Shown piece by piece: positions 27,875 through 33,966 of a stretch of 33,966 nucleotides of DNA. Made by a program: the position numbers and the translations under genes. The notes below the pieces were generated by a model, which did no database searches, had not been told where the DNA came from, and saw nothing but the letters and a program-made list of their open reading frames with translations. The stretch covers positions 1 through 33,966 of the forward strand of contig NZ_JANZKP010000039.1 in assembly GCF_025642745.1 (NCBI RefSeq), in the 5' to 3' direction. The DNA is from Cellulomonas sp. RIT-PI-Y. Its GTDB lineage: Bacteria > Actinomycetota > Actinomycetes > Actinomycetales > Cellulomonadaceae. The number at the start of each line of letters is the position of its first letter. Position 1 is the first letter of the stretch.

Positions 27875-28716
27875 CACGACTCCTTCTCGCTTCCGTGTTC
27901 GGTCTTCTCCTGCTCGCCGGAGCGCTCCTGCGCGCCGGCGGCGGGCCGGTCGGTGGAGGACTGCGGCTCGCCCACGCCCGGCGTGGTGTCGCCGGCGTCC
28001 AGCGGTGCCGCGCCGGAGTCGGAGTCGGAGTCGCCGTCCGGGTAGGCCGGGGCGGTCCAGCCGTGTGCACGGGCCAGCTCCAGGCCGCGCAGGGTGGGAG
28101 CCCCGGCGGCGACGCCCTCGTTCGCGTGCCCGTCGTTGAACCCGGCGAGCACCCGGGAGACCTCCTTGAAGGTCCCCACCCGGTCCGGGCCGCGGGTCGG
28201 GGCCACCGGTTCGCCCGCGATCAGCCTGCCCACCACGTCGGCGGCGGACTCCGGGGTCTGGTTGTCGAAGAACTCCCAGTTGATCATCATCACCGGCGCG
28301 TAGTCGCAGGCGGCGTTGCACTCGATCCGCTCGAGCGTGATCTTCCCGTCGGCGGTGGTCTCGTCGTTGCCGATGCCCAGCCGCTCGGTCAGGTCCTCCC
28401 AGATCGCGTCGCCGCCCATGATCCCGCACAGCGTGTTGGTGCAGACGCCGACGGTGTACTCGCCGTTCGGGCGCCGCTTGTACTGGGTGTAGAAGGTCGC
28501 GACCGCGGAGACCTGGGCGGTGCTCAGGTCCAGGGTCTCGGCGCAGAACGCGATCCCGGACGGGCTGACGAACCCGTCCTCGGACTGCACCAGGTGCAGC
28601 AGGGGCAGCAGCGCGGAGCGGGGGTCCGGGTAGCGGCTCAGCACCTGCGCGGCGTCGGCCGCGAGGCGGGCATGGGTCGCGTCGTCGTACCGACGGCCCG
28701 TGTTGACGACGGTCAT
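27874..28716 (-). CDS. nuoE: NADH-quinone oxidoreductase subunit E
   Basis: A 280-residue thioredoxin-like subunit with the N1a [2Fe-2S] cluster: Cys92, Cys97 (VCTNTLC) and Cys133, Cys137 (ECNAAC). The core ends near residue 220; the last 60 residues are acidic, Ser/Gly/Pro-rich and probably disordered (GDSDSDSG, then a Glu/Lys-rich end). The start is ATG 28716, overlapping the nuoD stop as ATGA. It acts with NuoF and NuoG in the NADH-dehydrogenase module. Confidence 0.96.
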
Positions 28717-30059
28717 CGGTCCACCCCTCCGAGCACCGGGTCGATGGAGGCGACGGCGCAGACGACGTCCGCCACCTGCCCGCCCTCGCAGAGCATCGAC
28801 ACGGCCTGCAGGTTGTTGAAGGACGGGTCGCGGAAGTGCGCCCGGTACGGCTTGGTCCCGCCGTCGGAGACCAGGTGCACACCCAGCTCGCCACGCGGGT
28901 GCTCGACGGTCTGCCACACCTGTCCGGCCGGGACCCGGAAGCCCTCGGTCACCAGCTTGAAGTGGTGGATCAGGGCCTCCATCGAGGTGCCCATGATCTC
29001 CCGGATGTGGTCCAGGGAGTTGCCCATGCCGTCCGAGCCGATGGCCAGCTGCGCGGGCCAGGCGATCTTCTTGTCGCCGACCATGACCGGCGTGCCGGTG
29101 GAGGCCTGCAGGCGCTCGAGCACCTGGTCGACGATCTTCATCGACTGGTAGCACTCCTCGATCCGCAGGACCATCCGGTCCCAGCAGTCCGCGTTGTCCA
29201 GCACCGGGACGTCGAAGTCGTAGGTCTCGTACCCGCAGTACGGCGCGGCCTTGCGGACGTCGTAGGGCAGTCCGGTGGAGCGCAGCATCGGGCCGGTGAT
29301 GCCCAGCGCCATGCACGAGGCCAGGTTGAGCACGCCGACGTTCTGCAGCCGGCCCTTGAGGATCGGCTGGCCGAGCATCAGGTCCTCGAGCTGGCGCAGG
29401 TAACGCTTCACGCCGACGATCGCCTCGCGGATCTGGTCCAGCGCGCCCGGGGGGATGTCCTGCGCGACGCCGCCGGGCCGGATGTACGCGTGGTTCATCC
29501 GCAGGCCGGTGATCAGCTCGAACACCCGCAGGATCTCCTCGCGGGCGGTGAAGCCGATGGTCATCAGGGTGGTGGCGCCGAGCTCGTTGCCGCCGGTGGC
29601 CAGCGCGACCAGGTGGGAGCCCACCCGGTTCAGCTCCATCATCAGCACCCGGATCTGGGTGGCCCGCTCCGGGATGTCGTCGGTGATGCCGAGCAGGCGC
29701 TCGGTGCCGAGGCAGTACGCGGCCTCCTGGAACAACGGCGCCAGGTAGTCCATCCGGGTGCAGAAGGTCACGCCCTGGGTCCAGGTGCGGAACTCCATGT
29801 TCTTCTCGATGCCGGTGTGCAGGTAGCCGATGCCCGCACGGGCCTCGGTGACCGTCTCACCGTCGATCTCGAGCATGAGCCGGAGCACGCCGTGGGTGGA
29901 CGGGTGCTGCGGGCCCATGTTGACGACGATGCGCTGCTCGCCGAGCCGGGCCGCCTCCTCGGCGATGTCCGACCAGTCGCCGCCGGTCGCCTCGAAGGAC
30001 CTGATGCCGTCGGTCTCCGCGTCGAACAGGTGCGCGGTGGCGTGGGTCTGAGCGCTCAT
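28713..30059 (-). CDS. nuoD: NADH-quinone oxidoreductase subunit D
   Basis: A 448-residue 49-kDa-type subunit that shapes the quinone-reduction pocket with NuoB. The N-terminal [13 protein letters not shown] (48-60) holds His52 and His56. Tyr104 in RMDYLAP is the likely partner for the quinone headgroup. [20 protein letters not shown] and the C-terminal DPVLGGVDR match the family. The start is ATG 30059 (ATGA with nuoC). It is separate from nuoC, unlike the fused form in enterobacteria. Confidence 0.97.
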   Translation of the reverse strand: MSAQTHATAHLFDAETDGIRSFEATGGDWSDIAEEAARLGEQRIVVNMGPQHPSTHGVLRLMLEIDGETVTEARAGIGYLHTGIEKNMEFRTWTQGVTFCTRMDYLAPLFQEAAYCLGTERLLGITDDIPERATQIRVLMMELNRVGSHLVALATGGNELGATTLMTIGFTAREEILRVFELITGLRMNHAYIRPGGVAQDIPPGALDQIREAIVGVKRYLRQLEDLMLGQPILKGRLQNVGVLNLASCMALGITGPMLRSTGLPYDVRKAAPYCGYETYDFDVPVLDNADCWDRMVLRIEECYQSMKIVDQVLERLQASTGTPVMVGDKKIAWPAQLAIGSDGMGNSLDHIREIMGTSMEALIHHFKLVTEGFRVPAGQVWQTVEHPRGELGVHLVSDGGTKPYRAHFRDPSFNNLQAVSMLCEGGQVADVVCAVASIDPVLGGVDR

Positions 30060-30817
30060 GTGTACTGCCTCCGCTGATCGGCCGGGGGCACGGTGGCGCC
30101 CTTGTACTCCACCGGGATGCCACCGAGCGGGTAGTCCTTGCGCTGCGGGTGCCCGGGCCAGTCGTCCGGCATCTGGATCCGGGCCAGGTCGCTGCGCCCG
30201 GTGAAGACGATGCCGAAGAAGTCCCAGGTCTCGCGCTCGTGCCAGTCGTTGGCCGGGTAGACGTCCACCGTGGTGGGGATGGTCGGATCGGCGTCCGGCA
30301 CCGCGACCTCGAGCCGCAGCCGACGACCGTGGGTGATCGAGGTCAGGTGGTAGACCGCATGCAGCTCCCGGCCGGTGTCGTGCGGATAGTGCACGCCGGA
30401 GACGCCCAGCGAGAGCTCGAACCGCAGGTCCTGGTCGTCGCGCAGGTGCTGCGCGACCTCGACCAGGTGGGCGCGGGCGATGTTCAGGGTCAGTTCGCCG
30501 CGGTCGACGATGACCGACTCGACCGCGTTCGCGTAACCGGTGCCGGAGCCGTCCAGCAGCTCGATCAGCACGTCCACGACCTCGTCGAACCAGCCGCCGT
30601 AGGGCCGCTCGCTCGGGCCGGGCATCGCGACCGTGCTGACCAGGCCGCCGAATCCGGAGGTGTCGCCGGAGCCGGAGACGCCGAACATGCCCTCACGGAC
30701 CGCGACGACGTCCAGCGGCGTCCGGTGCCCCTGGGACCCCGCCTCCAGGGCCGTCTCCGAGGTGGCCTGCGCCTCGGTGTTCACGGCCTCGGCGGCATCC
30801 TTCTTCTCGTCGGTCAT
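30056..30817 (-). CDS. nuoC: NADH-quinone oxidoreductase subunit C
   Basis: A 253-residue 30-kDa-type subunit of the peripheral arm. The core lies in the C-terminal two thirds: [36 protein letters not shown], and the signature [22 protein letters not shown] followed by [18 protein letters not shown]. The first 60 or so residues are an acidic, Ala/Thr-rich extension with no known role. The start is ATG 30817, overlapping the nuoB stop as ATGA. Confidence 0.96.
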   Translation of the reverse strand: MTDEKKDAAEAVNTEAQATSETALEAGSQGHRTPLDVVAVREGMFGVSGSGDTSGFGGLVSTVAMPGPSERPYGGWFDEVVDVLIELLDGSGTGYANAVESVIVDRGELTLNIARAHLVEVAQHLRDDQDLRFELSLGVSGVHYPHDTGRELHAVYHLTSITHGRRLRLEVAVPDADPTIPTTVDVYPANDWHERETWDFFGIVFTGRSDLARIQMPDDWPGHPQRKDYPLGGIPVEYKGATVPPADQRRQYT

Positions 30818-31365
30818 CGGAGCAGTCCCGTCATGTGCGAGGTCGGCTCGGCGCGCAGCGCGGCCGCCTCCACCGCCTCGGCGATCTCACGGCGGTCCTT
30901 GCCGAGCGGCTCGTCCCGGATCTGCTCGTGCAGCTCGAGGATCGCGTTGATCAGCATCTCGGGCCGCGGCGGGCAGCCGGGCAGGTAGATGTCCACCGGC
31001 ACGATGTGGTCGACGCCCTGGACGATCGCGTAGTTGTTGAACATGCCGCCGGAGCTGGCGCACACGCCCATCGACAGCACCCACTTCGGCCCGGCCATCT
31101 GGTCGTAGACCTGGCGCACGACGGGGGCCATCTTCTGGCTCACCCGGCCGGCGACGATCATCAGGTCGGACTGGCGCGGCGAGGCGCGGAACACCTCCAT
31201 GCCGAACCGGGAGATGTCGAACCGGGAACCACCGGTCGCCATCATCTCGATCGCGCAGCACGCCAGGCCGAAGGTGACCGGCCAGAGCGAGGACTTGCGC
31301 GCCAGGCCGGCGAACTTCTCGACCGAGGTCAGGACGAATCCGGACGGAGCCTCTTCGATACCCAT
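30814..31365 (-). CDS. nuoB: NADH-quinone oxidoreductase subunit B
   Basis: A 183-residue subunit carrying cluster N2, the last electron carrier before the quinone. Ligands are the tandem Cys36-Cys37 (LACCAIE), Cys102 (GVCASSGG) and Cys131 (LPGCPPRPE), all kept. The first 30 residues include [19 protein letters not shown], typical of the subunit. The start is ATG 31365, one nt after the nuoA stop. Confidence 0.97.
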   Translation of the reverse strand: MGIEEAPSGFVLTSVEKFAGLARKSSLWPVTFGLACCAIEMMATGGSRFDISRFGMEVFRASPRQSDLMIVAGRVSQKMAPVVRQVYDQMAGPKWVLSMGVCASSGGMFNNYAIVQGVDHIVPVDIYLPGCPPRPEMLINAILELHEQIRDEPLGKDRREIAEAVEAAALRAEPTSHMTGLLR

Positions 31366-31366
31366 G

Positions 31367-31735
31367 TCAGTCCTCGTCCCATTCCAGGCCGCCGCGGCGC
31401 CACTCGTACATGAAGGGCACCGTGATCAGCGCGAGGAATCCCAGCATCGCGATCAGGCCGAACAGCGCCAGCTCGGAGAAGCTGACCGCCCACGGGTAGA
31501 GGAAGACCACCTCGATGTCGAAGACGATGAACGTCATCGCGACCAGGTAGTACTTCACCGGGAACCGGCCGCCGCCCATCGCGTGCGGGGTCGGCTGGAT
31601 GCCGCACTCGTAGGCCTCGAGCTTGGCGCGGTTGTAGCGCTTCGGGCCGATGACGGCGCTCGCGCCGAGCCCGCCGAGGGCGAGCAGCGCGGCCACGCCC
31701 ATCAGGACGAGCAGGGGGATATACGGATTGTTCAT
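31367..31735 (-). CDS. nuoA: NADH-quinone oxidoreductase subunit A
   Basis: A 122-residue, three-helix membrane subunit. Key marks are [12 protein letters not shown] (about 39-50, with the loop cysteine next to the quinone channel), [26 protein letters not shown] and the C-terminal [12 protein letters not shown]. The start is ATG 31735, overlapping the stop of a 17-residue ORF as ATGA, with GGGAG about 7 nt upstream. First nuo gene of the operon. Confidence 0.97.
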   Translation of the reverse strand: MNNPYIPLLVLMGVAALLALGGLGASAVIGPKRYNRAKLEAYECGIQPTPHAMGGGRFPVKYYLVAMTFIVFDIEVVFLYPWAVSFSELALFGLIAMLGFLALITVPFMYEWRRGGLEWDED

Positions 31736-31785
31736 CGGGGCTCTCCCAGTGGGGGGTGGAGTGCTTCCGGGGGCGTCACAGTCAT
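31732..31785 (-). CDS. Possible 17-residue relay ORF before nuoA
   Basis: ATG 31785 follows the stop of the preceding small ORF by one nt (TGAGATG). Its own TGA overlaps the nuoA start as ATGA. It reads [17 protein letters not shown] and resembles nothing known. The nearest SD (GAGGAG) is about 15 nt upstream, which is far, so it may be translated only by ribosomes arriving from the ORF before it. Confidence 0.35.
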   Translation of the reverse strand: MTVTPPEALHPPLGEPR

Positions 31786-31786
31786 C

Positions 31787-31855
31787 TCAGCGTCGTCCGG
31801 CTCCTCGTGGGGGGCGAGTGGGAACCGGCGCTGCGAGCGGGTCTGGTGGTCTCAT
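31787..31855 (-). CDS. Possible 22-residue relay ORF after menJ
   Basis: ATG 31855 overlaps the menJ stop as ATGA; the reading frame runs 22 codons to TGA at 31789-31787, one nt before the next small ORF. The product is Pro/Arg-rich (starts MRPPDPLAAPVP) and not family-like. Together with the next ORF it fills the whole 116-nt space between menJ and nuoA. Confidence 0.35.
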   Translation of the reverse strand: MRPPDPLAAPVPTRPPRGAGRR

Positions 31856-33132
31856 GCCGCGGGCGCCATCCGTGCGAGTCCGGCGATCACGCGGTCGGCC
31901 CAGTCGCCGCCGTGCGGTTCGTAGCAGTCGGCCAGCAGCTTGTGCACGAACTTCATTAGCAGCGGACGAGGCAGCCCGTAGCGCGTGCACAGGTGCATGA
32001 CCTGCGGGTGTTCGATCAGCTTCACGAAGACCCGGCCCAGGGTGTAGTACCCGCCGAGGTCGTCCTTCATCCGGGTGCCATACGTGGCCAGCGCCCGCTC
32101 GCGCCCGGCGGCGGTGCCCCGGGCCAGTGACTGGGTGATCGAGTCCGCGGCGACCCGGCCGGCCTGCAACGCGTAGGCGATCCCCTCGCCGTTGAACGGG
32201 CTGATCATGCCGGCGGCGTCGCCGACCAGCATCAGGCCCCGGCCGTAGAGCGGACCGCGGTTGAAGCCCATCGGGAGCGCGGCGCCGCGCACCGGGCCGA
32301 GCTGGTGCTCCTCGGTGAACTCCCACTCGGCCGGGGCGTTCGCCATCCACTTCGCGAACAGGTCCTTGTAGTTGACCGTGGTCGCCGCGGCGGTGGAGCT
32401 CACCGAGCCGAGTCCGACGTTCGCGCTGCCGTCGCCGAGGGAGAAGATCCAGCCGTAGCCGGGCATCAGGTCCGACTCGCCGGGCTTGCCGTCCCAGAGC
32501 TCGAGGTGGCTCTCCATCATCGGGTCGTCGTGCCGCGGGGTCCGGAAGTAGGTGCGCACCGCCACGCCCATCGGACGGTCCTGGCGCTTCTCCAGGCCCA
32601 TGCCGGTGGCCAGGCGGGCGGAGACCCCGTCGGCCGCGATCACGACCGGCGCGCGGTAGGTGACCGGACCGTCCTGGCCGGCGACCTTGGCCTGCACGCC
32701 GATCACCCGGCCGGTGCGCTCGTCGAGCAGCGGGCCGGTGACGGTCGTCCGCTCCTGGAACTTGGCCCCGGCGGCGCGGGCGTGCTCGACCAGCAGGTGG
32801 TCCAGCGACATCCGCGCCCGGGCCAGGCCGAAGGAGGGGTAGCTGGACAGCTCGGGCCAGGGCAGCTCGATCACGTGGCCGCCGCCGATCACCCGCAGAC
32901 CGGTGTTCCGGATCCAGCCGTCCTGCTCGCGGATCGGCACGCCCATCCGGACCATCTCGGCCACGGCGCGCGGGGTCAGCCCGTCGCCGCAGATCTTGTC
33001 CCGGGGGAAGGACGCCTTGTCGAGCAGCAGCACCTGGAGGCCCGCCGCGGCACAGTGATAGGCAGCGCTGGACCCACCAGGTCCCGCCCCGACGACGATG
33101 ACGTCCGCGTCATCGCTCACTGCACTGGTCAC
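31852..33132 (-). CDS. menJ: Geranylgeranyl-reductase-family flavoprotein, menaquinone side-chain reductase (MenJ-like)
   Basis: A 426-residue FAD enzyme. The dinucleotide motif is VVGAGPGGSSAAYHCAAAG (13-31), then PRDKICGDGLTPRAV (43-57), the hallmark of geranylgeranyl reductases. The second FAD motif is GLMLVGDAAGMISPFNGEG, and a C-terminal helical part follows. In mycobacteria MenJ reduces one double bond of the menaquinone isoprenoid tail. The position between menG and nuoA supports the same role. The start is GTG 33132 with GAGG five nt upstream. The last codon GCA makes an ATGA with the stop. Confidence 0.88.
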   Translation of the reverse strand: MTSAVSDDADVIVVGAGPGGSSAAYHCAAAGLQVLLLDKASFPRDKICGDGLTPRAVAEMVRMGVPIREQDGWIRNTGLRVIGGGHVIELPWPELSSYPSFGLARARMSLDHLLVEHARAAGAKFQERTTVTGPLLDERTGRVIGVQAKVAGQDGPVTYRAPVVIAADGVSARLATGMGLEKRQDRPMGVAVRTYFRTPRHDDPMMESHLELWDGKPGESDLMPGYGWIFSLGDGSANVGLGSVSSTAAATTVNYKDLFAKWMANAPAEWEFTEEHQLGPVRGAALPMGFNRGPLYGRGLMLVGDAAGMISPFNGEGIAYALQAGRVAADSITQSLARGTAAGRERALATYGTRMKDDLGGYYTLGRVFVKLIEHPQVMHLCTRYGLPRPLLMKFVHKLLADCYEPHGGDWADRVIAGLARMAPAA

Positions 33133-33185
33133 AGTTTCCTCACCTATGTGAATGCCGTCACACTCGCTTCGGCCGAGTCTAACCC

Positions 33186-33198
33186 GGACCTAGGTCCC
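33186..33198 (-). promoter_or_regulatory. Palindromic box, proximal copy
   Basis: GGGACCTAGGTCC on the minus strand; its inner 12 bp GGACCTAGGTCC form a perfect palindrome. It fills most of the 17-nt space upstream of the -10 box TAGACT, so a bound protein would contact polymerase or block it. The binding protein is unknown. Confidence 0.5.
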
Positions 33199-33250
33199 GC
33201 GTGCGGAATGGGGCCTGCCCAGCCTCATGCTGACGCCCTGTCGACCGTCA

Positions 33251-33263
33251 GGACCTATGTCCC
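33251..33263 (-). promoter_or_regulatory. Palindromic box, distal copy
   Basis: GGGACATAGGTCC on the minus strand, identical to the proximal copy except for one base, with its centre 65 bp further upstream. With flanks it reads TTCGGGACATAGGTCCTGA. This resembles the DosR/DevR box as I remember it (GGGAC-N4-GTCCC core inside TT/AA ends). Confidence 0.45.
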
Positions 33264-33303
33264 GAACCGGGCGAATCGCTTCGGCCGTACGGAGTGACGC
33301 CGG

Positions 33304-33966
33304 TCACGCCCCCGGGTTGGTCGCCCGGTGCAGCGCCACGATCCCGCCGGTGAGGTTGCGGTAGGCCACCGACCCCCAGCCGGCCTGCTTCATCAGACGC
33401 GCCAGGCCCAGCTGGTCCGGCCAGTCCTGGATCGACTCCGCCAGGTAGCTGTAGGCGGCCGACTGCTTCGCGACCACGCGGGCCACCGCCGGCAGCGCCT
33501 TGGTCAGGTAGCCGTCGTAGACCGCGCGGAACGGCTTCCAGGACGGGGTGGAGAACTCGCAGACCACCAGACGGCCGCCCGGGCGCACCACGCGCCGCAT
33601 CTCCTCCAGCGCACCGACCGTGTCCACCACGTTGCGCAGCCCGAAGGAGATCGTCACCGCGTCGAAGGAGTCGTCCGCAAACGGCAGCGCCGTGGCGTCA
33701 CCCGCCGTGAACGGCAGATCCGGTCGGCGCTGCTTGCCCACCGCGAGCATCCCGGTCGAGATGTCGCAGGGCACCACACGCACCCCGGCGTCGGCCAGCG
33801 GCTCGCTGGACGTCCCGGTCCCGGCCGCCAGGTCCAGCACCTTCTCCCCCGGCACCGCGTGCAGCGCCGTCAGGGTGGCCCGGCGCCAGGCGCGGTCCTG
33901 CCCCAGGGAGAGCACGTCGTTGGTCAGGTCGTACCGGCGGGCGACGCCGTCGAACATCGCGGCGAC
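33304..33966 (-). CDS. menG: Demethylmenaquinone methyltransferase, N-terminus cut by window edge
   Basis: The last step of menaquinone synthesis: SAM-dependent methylation of the naphthoquinone ring. The visible 220 residues begin [20 protein letters not shown], the normal family N-terminal part, and the frame is open at the edge, so the true start lies outside. SAM motif I is [19 protein letters not shown], then [21 protein letters not shown] and [20 protein letters not shown]. The end is at a TGA, 171 bp before menJ. UbiE is the same family, but the host type and MenJ next door favour menaquinone. Confidence 0.93.
   Translation of the reverse strand, partial: VAAMFDGVARRYDLTNDVLSLGQDRAWRRATLTALHAVPGEKVLDLAAGTGTSSEPLADAGVRVVPCDISTGMLAVGKQRRPDLPFTAGDATALPFADDSFDAVTISFGLRNVVDTVGALEEMRRVVRPGGRLVVCEFSTPSWKPFRAVYDGYLTKALPAVARVVAKQSAAYSYLAESIQDWPDQLGLARLMKQAGWGSVAYRNLTGGIVALHRATNPGA

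Larger units (their letters stand above)
33133..33303 (-). promoter_or_regulatory. Promoter region of the menJ-nuo operon with a duplicated module
   Basis: The 171 bp between menG and menJ carry a -10 box TAGACT on the minus strand (33181-33176), about 43 nt before the menJ GTG. The -35 is not recognisable. The module ACCTATGT, then 14 or 15 nt, then TCGCTTCGGCCG occurs twice (33142-33175 and 33253-33287). Two palindromic boxes are entered separately. Confidence 0.55.

Noticed and set aside
33304..33966. menG start at the ATG at 33957
   Set aside because: The frame stays open to the edge and the residues before it (VAA) fit the family, so the real start is outside the window.

Overview
The window is high-GC DNA with GTG/TTG starts, purine-rich ribosome binding sites and -10 boxes of the TANNNT type. 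Gene content (menaquinone rather than ubiquinone enzymes, the tRNA-rpmG-hadAB cluster, FprA, a full 14-subunit nuo operon, MenJ) points to an actinobacterium, most likely Micrococcales (Cellulomonas-like). The genus cannot be fixed from sequence reading alone.

Layout. 1-5059: murB (cut by the left edge) is the last gene of a minus-strand unit with two tandem paralogous MFS transporters. A divergent LacI-family regulator faces them across a 368-bp region that carries two LacI-type operator palindromes. 5063-6624: a minus-strand block of tRNA-Tyr, tRNA-Thr, tRNA-Met, rpmG, and two MaoC-fold dehydratases (hadA/hadB-like). 6766-8869: yajQ, an unrecognised membrane protein, and the htpX protease. 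8993-11483: an amino-acid-type ABC importer (lipoprotein, permease, ATPase) with overlapping cistrons. 11473-13937: a RarD/EamA permease and the NADPH-ferredoxin reductase fprA. 13938-14307: a non-coding gap with a long hairpin and a degenerate 25-bp tandem repeat.

14308-33966 (all minus strand) is a menaquinone making-and-using island. Reading in the direction of transcription: menG (cut by the right edge), menJ, nuoA to nuoN, a GC hairpin, then a long-chain polyprenyl diphosphate synthase. The synthase builds the quinone side chain, MenG methylates the ring, MenJ reduces a side-chain double bond, and complex I (NuoA-N) reduces the finished menaquinone with NADH.

The most interesting observations are these. 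(1) From menJ to nuoN nearly every junction is an ATGA/GTGA/TGATG overlap. The only two sizeable gaps (menJ-nuoA and nuoF-nuoG) are exactly tiled by tiny ORFs with the same start/stop overlaps, as if translation is relayed without a break over about 17.7 kb. (2) NuoG keeps the exact spacing of the N7 iron-sulfur site, but all four cysteines are replaced. (3) A duplicated element with the core GGGAC(A/C)TAGGTCC lies in front of menJ-nuo. (4) Two LacI-type operators sit in front of an operon ending in the essential gene murB. (5) Three genes show leaderless promoter geometry. I did not find a defence system, CRISPR array, insertion sequence or biosynthetic gene cluster.
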